Part shown: positions 46,223-57,752 of the stretch, one piece after another
Layout: every line of letters begins with the position of its first letter
Numbering within the stretch: position 1 is the stretch's first letter
DNA from: Amborella trichopoda
Lineage: Eukaryota > Streptophyta > Magnoliopsida > Amborellales > Amborellaceae
Reading direction: 5' to 3'
DNA: 64,000 bases
Assembly: GCF_000471905.2 (NCBI RefSeq)
Contig: NW_006495906.1
Span: 1,451,751-1,515,750, forward strand
Notes under the pieces: model-generated
What the model was told of the DNA's origin: nothing
Databases searched by the model: none
The model's input: only the letters and a program-made list of their open reading frames with translations
Position numbers and translations under genes: made by a program

Positions 46223-49200
46223 TGTTTGAAACACATTTTTCAGCACCTTGAGTCCCCATGCGGAATAAAAGAGAAGTCAGTCAATAAAGCCTTAACATAT
46301 AATGGAATTCCTGACAGTCTCATAATTGCCCCAAAACAGGTCAAAATCTTCTTAAGAATTCTAAAAGGCTACCTACCATGTTTCGTCTCAATCCGACATA
46401 TTTAAGGCAGCGCAGATAAAGAAACAATTTCAGACAAATCACCCTCTAGCACCCTGAAATGGATCCCATAACTAGAACTATATTTTTGGTGTGTCAAACA
46501 GCTATGCGACCACCACCACTAGATCCGACACGGGTGAAAACCCTTATGGGTCAAGTTTCTACTTAATCAGACATTTTAGGATAAAGTTATGGGTTTAAAA
46601 TTAAAAAGGGATAGGTCGCGCGCTATTCTCGTTCGTCCTCCTTGCACCAATCTACATTAAAGGAGGATGGTGTGCAAAGTCCGGTGTAGTAACTTCAAAG
46701 ACATGTATCTCACTCTTTCTATGTCGGATCGCTCTCAAATTTGGTGAGCGTGTTCGTCTTATCAAGACGAGCGTTTTGATATGTGGCACGATCTATGACG
46801 ATACCCGAGCAAGGAGAAAAACTAGAGAGAAATTGATGACTCGTGAAGATAGTTGCAAAAAATTTAGTAGCATCATGCCTCGCTCGAGCATCCATATCAC
46901 GGCACTCGCATACCTGATCAATATGAAACCAATTGCATTATGTACGTAAGGTCTTAGGCTATCTCTGGTCTGAACCCTGCATACGATGAATGGTTGGATT
47001 CAGCACATGAAGGCATCAAAGTTGTTGCAGATTCTGACCGTCGGATTTCCTCATTCCGACCAAAAACCCAAGACAACAAAATCTTCGTCCAAACATGAAA
47101 TCAAGCTACGTTCGTTGCAACGTGATCGTGACGACATGCTCAGTATGATTAAGTGAAGAAATCAAAGAAAAACATCAAAAAACAAGTACACTATCGATCG
47201 TAAGTTTTCAAGATCTATACAAATTTTGAGTCGCATGATCGTGCCATAAAAACGCGATCCATGGCTCGAAGTTGGTATCAAATCGATCATCATGCCGAGC
47301 CCGACAAGAAAGCAATCATCTTTCGACCAAACGGACGTCAGAGCAATCCTGAATCATCCATGCAAGATCACGCAAGTTCTAAGGGAGTAGCAGGTACTAT
47401 TTTGAAATTTTGCACACTATTGGGCAGGGGTAAAGCAATTCTTTTGCACCCAATTTTAGAATTTTTTTTAATTCAATTAAATTGTAATTATCACAATTTA
47501 GGTAGTCTTTGTGCGTACACCTATGTTTGGGCCCAATTCTATAAGTACATGTTAAACACAATTGTTATAGGACCCTTAATTTTTCAATACTCATCAATAA
47601 AATTTGAGAGTTTTCATGTTCAAATTGTGGGTACATCTTGGAGAGAGAGAGAGAGGATAGAGAAGAAAAGGTCTGATACCCTTTGATGAAGGTAATTTTC
47701 TCTCTTCTCCTCTCATCTCTCTCTTCTTGTCTATCTCTTACTCTCTCCTTTCATCTCTCTCTTTCTCTCTCCTCTTGTCTCTATTTCTCTCTCCTCCTCT
47801 TGTCTATCTCTTTCTCTCTTCTCCTCTCATCCCTCTCTTTCTCTCTCCTCCTCTCATCTCTCTCTTTCTCTCTCTTCTTCTCATCTATCTCTTTCTCTCT
47901 TCTCTCTATCTCTTTTTCTCCTCTTCTCATATATCTCTTTCTCTCTATCTCTACCTCTCTCTTTCTCTCTCCTCTCGTCTATATCTCTCTTTCCTTTTTC
48001 TTCTCTAATTACTTTCCTTCTCTCTCTTCTATCTTTCTTTTCTTTTTCTAATTTCCTTCTCTCTCACTCTGTTTCTCTTTCTTTCTTCTCTAATCATGCA
48101 GGGCAGAGCCTATCGTCGGGTGTGATGTCCTCCTACTTCTGGGTCATAGATAGTGGGCCAAGCCTTAACCTACGTGACGAGCCTAACCTCTGTCAAAGTT
48201 CATCTTATTTCCCTGTGTCATGGATGGCGGAAGCTCATCGTCGTCCATGTTTTCTCTCTCTTTTAATTCTTGTGTCATGAACGGTGGAAGCTCATCATCA
48301 TCCATGTCTTCTCTATCTTATTCCCTTGTGTCATGGACGGTGGAAGCTCATCGCCATCCATGTATTCTCTCTCTTCTAATTCTTGTGTTATGGACGACAG
48401 AAGCTCATAGCCATCCATGTTTTCACCCTCTTATTCCCCCATGTCATGGACAGCAGAAGCTCATCGTTGTCCATATTTTCTCTCTCTTTAATCCTTGTGT
48501 CATGAACGGTAGAAGCTCATCATCGTCTGTGTTTTCTCTTTCCTCTTCTTACCTCTGTCATGGATGGCGAAAGCTCATCGCCGTCCATGTTTTCTCTCTC
48601 TTCACTTGTCTGTCATGAATGGCAGAAGCTTATCGTCATCCATCCATGTCTTCTCTCATTCCTCTATCATGGATGGTGAATGCACATCACCACACATGTT
48701 TTCTCTCTTCTCTCCTTCATCATGGACGACAAATGCTCATCGTCGTTCATGTCCTCTCTCTCTTCTCTCCTTCGTCATGGACAGCGGATGCTCATCACCG
48801 TCCATGTTCTCTCTCTCTTCTCAATCCTCTATCACGAAGGACGGAAGTTCATTGCCATCCACGTTCCCTATCTCTCTTCTTCCCCCTTCCTCTTCTTTCT
48901 TATTGTTCCTTTCTTCTTCTTTTCTTCTCTCTCTCTTTCCTTTCTTTTTCTCACATGCGCAACATCGGTAATATTGTACATGCATTTCCCTCTCTCTTTC
49001 CTTTCTCTCTTGTCTTCTTTCCCTCTTGTTTGATCAAGGGAGGCTAAGTCAAGAACTACCATGGTAGTCTCATCGTCTAGCAGTACTATCGTTGTGCCGG
49101 TTTTAGTCACCGTGCCCGCCTTACTGCCACGATAGGCTAGCCATAGTGTCAGGCCGGTCGATGATCATTATGTCGTCAAGTAGTATTGTAGTTGTGCCAG

Positions 49201-49722
49201 TCTAGTTACCGTGCCCGTCTTGCTACCACGTCAAGTCAATCACTTGCTTGTCTAGCTACTGTGTTAGTCAAACCACCAAGTCAAATTCTTATCATCCTTA
49301 TTCCTCTATTATGTCTCTTTCTTCTTCTTTCACTTATCTTCTTACCCTTTTTCTTCTTTTGAATGTGCATGCCTATGTACCTTCGCTTAAAGACAAGGAC
49401 GGGTCACTTGATCTACTTGTCTGGTAAATTAACCATGTGTGTGTGATTGTAAAAACAGGAGAATACAAGCCAAGGGAGGCCATTCTGAACTAATTTTATA
49501 ATAAAGGGGTTTTTTTAATGATCTAAGAGGGCTCCCACCCGAGCCAACCCGAGTAAGTCCCGAACCCATCTTAAATTCCTCTCTCATCAGTTGGTATACC
49601 TGCCCTCGTTCCTGAGCAAGGTTCTTGAGAGAGCAATCTCAAAGTCTCGGGCTCCCTCGAAACTTGAGATGCGTGCCGCTAGATCATCCGGATCCGAAAG
49701 GTGAGATCGAGGCACCAAACCA
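46223..49722 (+). repeat. Element 2: 3' LTR (type B, most complete copy)
   Basis: 3,500 bp from TGTTTGAAACAC to CACCAAACCA. In order: a U3 part with a TATA-like CTATAAGTACATG near 47538 and AATAAA near 47597, a long CT-rich tract (47697-48090), the hairpin array (48215-48870), a second CT-rich stretch, and the conserved end. Frames rich in Ser, Leu and Phe here are artefacts of CT repeats. Confidence 0.9.
48215..48870 (+). repeat. Hairpin-forming tandem array in type B LTR (element 2, 3' copy)
   Basis: About twelve ~57-bp units. The copy at 48332-48362 has arms CATGGACGGTG and CGCCATCCATG around GAAGCTCAT. Arm differences are mostly transitions that leave G-T/G-U pairs. Confidence 0.8.
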
Positions 49723-49727
49723 CTGCC

Positions 49728-52191
49728 GTCCATGACATAGAAGAAAACATGGATGACGATGAGCTTCCACCATCCATGAGAAGAAAACGTGGACGGCGAT
49801 GAACTTCCACCGTCTATGATAGAGGAGAGATCAAATAGAAGAAAACGTGGACGGCGTTGAGCTTCTGTCATTCATGATGTAGGAGAGAGAGAATAGAAGA
49901 AAGTACGGACAGCAATGAACTTCTGTCCATGACATAGGAGAGAGAAAATAAAAGAAAACATGTACAGTAATGAGCTTCTACCGTCCATAACATAGGAGAG
50001 AGAGTATAAAAGAAAACATAGACAGCGATGAGCCTCTGTCGTCCATGACAAAGGAGAGAGAAAATAGAAGAAAACATGGATGGTGATGGGCTTCCACCGT
50101 CCATGACATAGGAGAAAAAAAATAGAAGAAAACATGGAGGACGATGGGCTTTCGCCATCCATGATAGAGGAGAGAGAGAATAAAAGAAAACATGGACGTC
50201 AATGAGCTTCTGCCATCCATGACAGAGGAGAAGAGATAGGGGAATTTAGATAGAAGCCCGACCCGCCACTCGAGTTAAGGCCCGACTCACTGTTTATATT
50301 CCAGGAGTAGGAGAACATCATTCTTTGCGATAGGCTCCGTTGGGCATGAATGGAGAAGAGAGAGAAAGAAGGAAATAGGAAGAAAGAAGGACGAGAGAGA
50401 TTAAGAAAGTGAGGAAAGAGAAAGGAAATATATAAGAGAGAGAGAAGGAAAGTTGATAAAGAAGATCAAGAAAGAGAGAGAAAAGAGAATGAGATAGACC
50501 AGAGGATAGAGAAAGAGAGAAGAGAAGAGGAGAGAGAAAGAGATAGACGAGAGGAGAGAGAGAAAGATAGATGAGGAGGGGATGAGAGGAGGAGAGAGAA
50601 AGATATAGATGAGAAGAGGAGAGAAAGAGAGAAAGAAGAGGAGAGAGAAAGAAAGAGAGAGATGAGAGGAAGAGAGAGAAAGATAGATGAGAGGAGGAGA
50701 GAGGAAGTTACCTTCACCAAAAGGTACCAAACTTTTTCTTCTCTCTCCTCTCTCTCTCTTAGACGTGCTCAGAATTGCACATGAAAACTCTCTTCTCTCT
50801 CACTCCAAGACATGCTATCAATTTCAACGTGAAAACTTTCAAATTTTATCCATGAGATTGAAATGAGGGGGTCCCTTTACAATTAGGTTTAGCATGTATT
50901 TATAGAATTGGGCCCAAACATAAGTGGATGCCTAAAATCTAGCCTAATTGATGATAATTACATTTTAATTGAATTAAAATAAATTCTAAAAATTGGTGCA
51001 AATGACTGTTTTACCCCGGCCTAACAATACATGAAATTTCTAAACAATCCCTGTTGCTGCCCTAAAACGTGTGTGATCTTCCATAGATGATTCGGGGTTG
51101 CTCCGACATTCGTTTGGCCGAAAGATGATTACTTTCTTGTCGGGCTCGGCATGACGATCGATTTGATACCAACTTCGAGCCACGGATCGCGTTTGTAGGC
51201 CACTATCATGCGACTCGAAATTTGTGTAGATCTAGAAAACTTCTGATCAATAGTGTGCTTATTTCTTGATGTTTTTCTTTGGTTTCTTTGTTGAATTGCA
51301 CTGAGCATGCCATCACGATCACGTTGCAACAAATGCAGCTCGATTTCGTGCCCGAACGAAGATTTCGTCGTCTTGGATTTTTGACCGGATCTTAAAGTCT
51401 GGCAGTCGAAATCTGTAGAAACTTTGACGGCTTCACATGCCGAATCCAATCGTTCATCATACGTGGGGTTCGGACCTGACATAACCTCGAACCTTACTTA
51501 CATAATGCAATTGGTTTCGCATATATCGGATACGATCGCTCGAGCGAGACGTGTCACTGCTAATTTTCTTGCAACTTTCTTCATGAATAGCCAACTTCTC
51601 TCTAGTTTTTCTCCCTACTCAAGTATTGTCACAGGGGGCGCCATATATCAAAACGCTCGTCTTAAGAGATGAACATACTAACCAAATTTGACCACGATCT
51701 AACTCAAGACGAATGAGATTTCAAAGTTGCTGCCCGTGATTGTGCAATCCAGTCTCCTTTAATGGAGATTGGTGTAGGGAGGCGCACAGGAATAGCATGC
51801 GGCCTACCCTTTTTTAATGTTTCACCCATAACTTTGTCCAGGAACGTCTGTTTAAGTCGAAACTTGACCCCTAAGGGTTTTCAATCGTGTTGGATCTAGT
51901 GGTGGTCTCATAGTTGTTTGACACACCAAAAATAGCGTTCTAGTTATAGGGTCCATTTTAGGGTGCTAGAGGCTGATTTTTCCGAAATTAGTTCTTTGTC
52001 AGCACTGCCTTAGACATGTCGGATTGTGAAAAAACTTGGTAGGTGGACTTTTGGATGTTTGGGAAGATTCTGACCCGTTCTGGGGCAATTCTGAGGCTGT
52101 CAGGAATTCCACTGTATGTCAAGGCTTTATTGACCGGCTTCTGTTTTATTCCGCATCGGGGACCCAAGGTACTGAAACATGTCTTCAAACA
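49728..52191 (-). repeat. Element 3: 5' LTR, part b (U3 side)
   Basis: Reverse complement of the first two thirds of a type B LTR. It holds the hairpin array (49728-50240), the GA-rich tract (50340-50740) and the LTR start, TGTTTGAAGACATG read leftwards from 52191. With 72-1106 it makes a ~3.5 kb LTR, the same size as 46223-49722. The outer flank gtgcc (52192-52196) is one side of its TSD; the partner is outside the window. Confidence 0.85.
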
Positions 52192-52196
52192 GTGCC

Positions 52197-53246
52197 GAGT
52201 GAGGTGAGCTTTAAGTTGGAGTCTCGACCGACCAAAAGCATAATTCAGGTGTGGGCGTAAGCAACCCCTAAGAGGGTATACAGTAAATAAAAGTGGAACC
52301 AGGGACAACCCGTGCCTAGTTGAGCGTGCCCCGAGTCGAGGGTGATTGATCAGGGCACAATTGGAGAGAGAATGCAAATGACCCCGAAAGTTTTTTTTTA
52401 ACCTTTTTTCTTTAATGAAAAGAGAATGAAGTGACACCTGTCGAATTACAAGCAAAGAAATAAGAGAGATTTTGTTTTTGACAAAAAGTTTTTTTTTCTT
52501 TTTTTTTCCTTGGAAAGAGGGTAAAGGTGATTGTTTTTTTTTAAGTGAAGATTCTTTTTTTTTTCCAAAAAATGAAGTGGCTTTAAAAAAAAAACTTTTG
52601 TAGCATAAGTGAATTTTTTTTTTTTTTTAAAACAAATTGGCTTTAAGATGCTTTTTTTTTTTTTTCTTACAAAGCAAATTTTCTTTTTTTAGAAATGAGA
52701 AAAGCCTTAAATTTTATTTATTTTTTAACCAAAATGCTTAAAAAATTTGCAGATTTTTTCTTAGGAAAGTGATTTTTTAAAAAAAAAAAAAAATAGCGAA
52801 AGATACTTCTTTTTTTTTTGTTTTGTGGATAAGAAAGATGGCCTCCAAAAATACATTTTTTCTTTTCTTTTTTTTTCTTTTTTAACAAAGATGCCTAAAA
52901 TCATTTTTATTTTATTTTTTTTTGAAACAAAGAGGCCTCTAAAAATCTTTTTTTTTTTTTTTTTGAGGCAAGGAGGTCTTTCGCTTTTCTTTTCTTTTTT
53001 TTGAAAGGAAGATGCGTGAAAAAGTGATGATTCTTTTGACTAGATAATTCTTAACAAGAGACAGGAAATTTGAATGCCAACAAAGCTAATATAATCTAAT
53101 CGTAAGAAATAGAAAGCAATATCTTATGTTGTAAAGCACGACTTTATCTAACAAAACATACGCAACAAAGAGCACGGACTTCTTTTGGAAAGAGAAGATT
53201 AGGATGGAGGAGACCAAAGAAAATAGATGATGCAAATATTAAATGT

Positions 53247-53286
<40 letters not shown>

Positions 53287-54562
53287 GAGATGGGAAAGAC
53301 CTTTAAAAAAAAACTGATTTCTTGATTATTATTTTTTCTTAACTAAGAAAAGAAGGAAAATATAACAAATAAAGACTAAACAAAATTTTTTTTTTGGAAA
53401 GCAAAATTGCTTCAAAAGTGATTTTTTTTTTTTAATTCAATTGCTAAATTGCAAGAGAAGAAATTAATCTTCTTCTTTTCTTTTCTTTTTTTTTTTTTGA
53501 AACGAAGAGACTTCTAAAAAAAAAGTGGGTTTTTTTAATAAAATTTTCTTTTTGAAAATGAGAAAGTCCTTAAAAGTTTTTTTTTTTTTGTAAAAACAAG
53601 TGGCTTTTAAAACAAAAACTTTAATTTTTTCTCTCTCTCCCACATCCTAAAACTCTCACTCTTCTAATAAAATTTTCTTTTTGAAAATGAGAAGGCCTTA
53701 AAAAAATTTTGTTCTTTTTTTTTTTTGAAAAACAAGTGGCTTTTAAAACAAAAACTTTAATTTTTCCTCTCTCCCATGTCCTAAAACTCTCACTCTTCAC
53801 GATCTTTTCTCCTTATTTTCTCTCAACCTCCCTTTTCCTATTTCTTCTCCCTAGTTTCTCTCAACCTCCCTTCCCTATTTTCTCTCAATTTCCTTTTCCT
53901 ATTTCTTCTCCCTATTTTCCCTCAATCTCCCTTCCTTATTTTATCTTATCTACATGAGCCTCCATATCTCTCCCATGCACATGACAACCTAAGAAAGAAT
54001 AAGGATAATATCTTTCTAATAGACATCACACTACTACTAATTCACCATGCTATTGTGATAATCCAAAAAGGAAACAAGATAAATCTATATCCTACGTTGG
54101 CCTATTTAATAGGAAAAATACTAAAGAAAAGATATCCCCTACACCTTCTTTCCTTATCTTTTCGGAGCATTAGATAATCCTAAAAAAAACGTGCTCTTTT
54201 GTGAAAATGCAATAGGATCCAAACGTTGTTAATAAGGATATCAGAGCCCTTTAATTTTTTTTTTTTTTTTTANTTTTTTTTTTTTTAATGTTAACAGGGT
54301 ACCAAAGATGTAAAATCGATGGAGGTGAAGAAGAAAAAAAAATGCGATAAGCAGCAAATTATGGAAAGAAAAAAAAAAACAAAGAAAAAAAAATAAAAAT
54401 AAAGGAAACTGGCGCAAGATACAATTAAATAAAATTATTTTTAAATAATAACAAAAATAAAAAAATGAAAAACATGGCCCTCAAAAGAAGATCTCGGGCC
54501 TCTTTTTTTTTTTTTTTTCATGCACAGATCTAGCTCGAAATGCCTCACGGTGGGCACCAAAT
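52197..54562 (-). repeat. Element 6: degenerate internal leader, poly-T rich
   Basis: On the plus strand this is a chain of T-runs (up to about 37 T at 53249-53285). The runs are joined by short recurring phrases such as AACAAGTGGCTTTAAAA, AAAGATGCCT and GAAACAAAGAGGCCTC, a decayed tandem repeat of roughly 50-60 bp. Two near-identical ~110-bp stretches at about 53540-53660 and 53660-53790 carry CTCTCTCCCA and CCTAAAACTCTCACTCTTC. Position 54273 is an unresolved base inside a T-run. No gene. It lies inside the LTR at 54563, so it is probably leader sequence of that element. Confidence 0.45.
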
Positions 54563-55453
54563 TGTTTACGATTCAAATTGAAGAGATCTTCAGAGGAAGA
54601 TCCCTCAGATCTGTAGAGAGTGGGACAATCAAATTCTGATTTGATACCAGATCTATTAAAAAACGAATTGATCCACTTTCAAATCAGTGGCAGAGCCAGC
54701 ATCGATCCAAAAAGCACGAAATACAATATAAAATGCAATAAAAATGATTTAAATCTAATATAAATAAATAAATAAAAGAAAAGGATTACAAAAAGAGTAT
54801 GAAAATACCAAACCAAGTTAGTTGGCCCGGTACTCCCCAGGCTTCGAGGCCTTGCCCCTATCAGGATCGGCTGAGTTTATGCCCCGAGTCCTCTTTGTCT
54901 CTCCCTTCAAGCTTTGACCACGCCTTGGCTTGGTTGGATAGATTTCTTGACAGTGGCCAAAAGCTAGGGTTTTCATAGGTCTAGGTTTGCTCATGGTTTT
55001 CTCTTTGGGCTCTCTTTATCTTTCAGTTTTTTGACCAACACGTCTCACTTTCTCTCTGATTTCCTGGTCAACACGTCCCACCTAAAGAGACCATGTTAGT
55101 TTTTTTTATTATAGACTCAATAGGGGTGTAGAATAGATAAATACTAAAACCATGAGATTTGCTAGGTGTAAAATAGATAACTACTAAAACCATGGGTGTG
55201 GAATAGATAACTACTAAAAACTATGGGATTTGCTAGGTGTAGAATGGATAACTACTAAAAACTATGAGAATTGTTAGGTGTAGTATGGATAACTACTAAA
55301 AGCTACAAGATTTGCTAGGTGTGGATCATAGGATGGGGACCATGGATTATGGTGGTCATGGTTTAGGGGTCTACTGAAATATTGTGGTTCTATGGGTTTT
55401 CTAAGGTTAGAAAAATCATGAAATTTACCAATTTTAAAAATGGGGTGTCTACA
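54563..55453 (-). repeat. Element 6: LTR of a further Gypsy-type element
   Basis: Read on the minus strand it starts TGTAGACACCCCATTT (55453) and ends CGTAAACA (54563). The 5' start is a common one in plant Gypsy LTRs. Two bases beyond the end is TTGGTGCCCACCGTGAGGC (54560 down to 54542), a typical Gypsy-type primer-binding site. The LTR is 891 bp. The partner LTR is not in the window; it may lie left of element 3 or be lost. Confidence 0.65.
55124..55325. repeat. ~41-bp tandem repeat inside the element 6 LTR
   Basis: Five units of GCTAGGTGTAGAATGGATAA followed by CTACTAAAAACTATGAGATTT, with one shortened copy. Confidence 0.8.
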
Positions 55454-56399
55454 CTCGATACAGTGAGTTTAATCATGAAAGAAGAACCGTTGGATTCTTA
55501 AATCATTGCTTTATCACCCTTAAAAGGATGTATCATGGATTAAAATTGAGCTACCGAAGTGGTTGCATCTGCAATCCACTAGTGTCAATGACAAGTTCTT
55601 GATTTTTCTCCCACGAAATCATGGCTAAACTAGAGGTTTGAATATTCAAAATTCAAGATAAGTATCAGATGGAAATGGTGATTATCATCAAAGAGATACA
55701 TGTATGAACAAATCAAGCAGTGAGATTATCATCAATTCAAATCAGCGTGAAAGGATAAACATAAAAGATATCAGCGTTATAAAGATAACAAGTACAACCA
55801 GTAAATTCTGTGATTTAAACGAAAGGAAAAGTCCAAGATGAAGATAAAGAGTGAGGATTCAAAGATGGGAAATCCATATTATCCCTTAAAAGGCCACAAC
55901 TTGATAGTATAAAAGAGGATCTCTCGATTGAAGAGGGGTTCACACATTTTGATAGACATACAATTTAGTGGTTCACATTTTTTTGAGAGACGAGCATTAT
56001 TGTAGGGTTTTACCTCAGTAAGAATCAAGAGTGGGAAAAGAGAATGAGATACTTAGGACACGAAGAGAAAGATAATCATCTTCTATGATCCACTTGAGAC
56101 CCATTCCCCTAAGAAGACTAGACTTGAAGGATAATATCCCTATGTACATGCATAGGTATATGTGCCAATATGCCCTTGATGTTATCTTCTCTTTTCATAT
56201 GTCTCTATAGTTTTCTTCCTTAGAAATGAATGTATAGGTTTCAAGGCAAGAATCAAAGGTTTTCAGCTCATTTTCCTTTTCTTTAGCCGATGTAAATTTT
56301 AACAGAGGATTAAACCTATGGAGTTATTTAGCTCTTAGTATATACATATATAAAATCCTATGTTTCTGTGACATGGAATGCACATGCAAATTTGGCTCC
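55454..56399. other. Unassigned non-coding stretch with a TATA-like site
   Basis: AT-rich, with no long frame. TATAAAAG at 55908-55915 (plus) is followed by a GA-rich region and T-rich sequence, as in an LTR or pararetroviral promoter, but I found no matching second copy or gene. It may be debris of another retroelement. Confidence 0.3.
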
Positions 56400-57752
56400 A
56401 AATGTGATGCCCTCCAGTTTATGTTTGGAGTCTAATGTTTGTTTAAACATTTTAATCATTTTAAGCATTGCACCTTTCGTAGTGTCCATTGGCTTGCCTT
56501 AACAAGACTAAGGCAAAACCAATCTGCTCAGGCAGCGTGTAGTGACCTAGGAGTAGGGAGCTCAGAGTCACCTTAGGAAGCTTGCTTTTAACCGAAGAGG
56601 GTGAAGGTTGTTCCAATGGCTTTGGAAGAGGGATTTTTCCCCAAGCCCAGCACGTACATGCAGCTCAGAGGGAGTTGATAAGAGAGTACTCAGGAGGAAC
56701 TTCCTTGAGTACCATGTCGTCATGGTTTTAGGGGAGGGAGAGGGCATGTACTATTGGCTCTTCCCTTTAAGGCCATAGCCTGTATTGGATCTATATGTGT
56801 GTACAGTCCAAAGATGTGTTTGGGGTGGCTTAGGGGCCAACCCTTGGTGAGGTGAAAGTTCTGGCTGTTGAGATATTGTTCATTGTGATTAGAGTGGCCT
56901 TATGGCCACCATTGTTTGCATATATAGACATGTGCGCATTGGACCAAGGATTGGGTCGTCAGTCGTGTGCTCTTTGGGGAGTAGCCTTTGAGCTGCCCCG
57001 AGTACGCGATACAATCAGAGTGGTTTGAGAGCCACTCTTGATAGTGGGTCGTGGTCCCAAGAGACCTAGAGTATGTGAGAGACTCGAGGTGGATTTTTGT
57101 GTGCCCCGAGATTATGAACCAACAACTAAGTCGTTAGTCGTAGTGGGTGTAAAAGTGTGTCGAGTGACCTTGTGGCCTTTCGATTGAGATGGTTCAGCGG
57201 TTGAACCGTCGATTTGGAGTGTGTGAGATGCGATGTCGAGACAAGCGGCACACGTGTGGACTGAAGAGTTTGGGGTAACCTTTTTGGTACCTGCTAGAGC
57301 AATGGTTTGAGAAGAGCTGATTGCAAGAGGAGACAGAGTGGCTTTATGGCTGCTCTTAGGCTTAAGACTGGTGGAGGGTCCACCAGTAGCCGGGTAAGCA
57401 TGAGATGTGGTCGCTTTAGAACTACCCATGCAATTGACAACAATGGAGTAACCATTGATGCCGGTAGATGGGGAGTGAGGGGTTTGGAGGCCCCTTCTCA
57501 CCCTAGATTGGGTTAGAGCCCAAGTACGAGCATTTTGATCATTTTTCAAAAGAAAGGAGGTAGATGTAGGTTGAAAAACCTTACCCGCAAGGGATGAGCT
57601 CGCAAGTTCAGGGATCATGAAATCACCGACTTAGAAATAAGAGGAGTTGGTAAACTTCAAACCCATTGTTTAAGTGTAGATTAAGTATTGTGTAAGTTTG
57701 TGAGCAAACTGAACCAACTGTAGGGTGGGATGTCCCCAGTGGGGTCGTCAAT
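56400..57752 (-). pseudogene. gag: Element 5: Tat-like gag N-terminal remnant with primer-binding site
   Basis: At 57751-57732 the minus strand reads TTGACGACCCCACTGGGGAC, the same primer-binding site as elements 1 and 2. Inside it, an open minus frame (57618-57112) includes VFQPTSTSFLLKNDQNARTW, recalling the SFPTLLLSRD and TFPTFLLSKD segments near the Gag start of elements 1 and 2. The rest is Ser/Thr/Pro-rich like their N-termini. The frame is broken before 57100 and no gag core, zinc motif or pol is seen. The inner boundary near 56400 is approximate. This is an older insertion, independent of the nest. Confidence 0.55.

Larger units (their letters stand above)
1107..49722 (+). mobile_element. 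Element 2: Ty3/Gypsy Tat-type LTR retrotransposon, interrupted twice
   Basis: Two type B LTRs (1107-2641 plus 21344-23228; 46223-49722) flank a primer-binding site, gag, RT, RNase H, archaeal-type RNase H, integrase, a ~4.9 kb 3' region and a purine-rich tract. The presumed TSD is ccacc (1102-1106) and ctgcc (49723-49727), differing by two transitions; the flanks on both sides continue the same hairpin repeat of element 3. Removing nested elements 1 and 4 leaves about 19.7 kb, large but plausible for Tat/Ogre relatives. The second RNase H between the first and integrase is the known hallmark of the Tat lineage. The protease is missing and all genes are broken. Confidence 0.85.

Noticed and set aside
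47683..49047. Long Ser/Leu/Phe-rich reading frames on the plus strand, and counterparts at 21280-22678, 762-1129 and 49587-50730
   Set aside because: They arise from CT- or GA-rich tracts and the hairpin array in LTRs, are open in several frames at once, and resemble no protein.
55908..55915. TATAAAAG as evidence for an integrated pararetrovirus
   Set aside because: No movement protein, coat protein or RT sequence is nearby; the motif alone is too weak.
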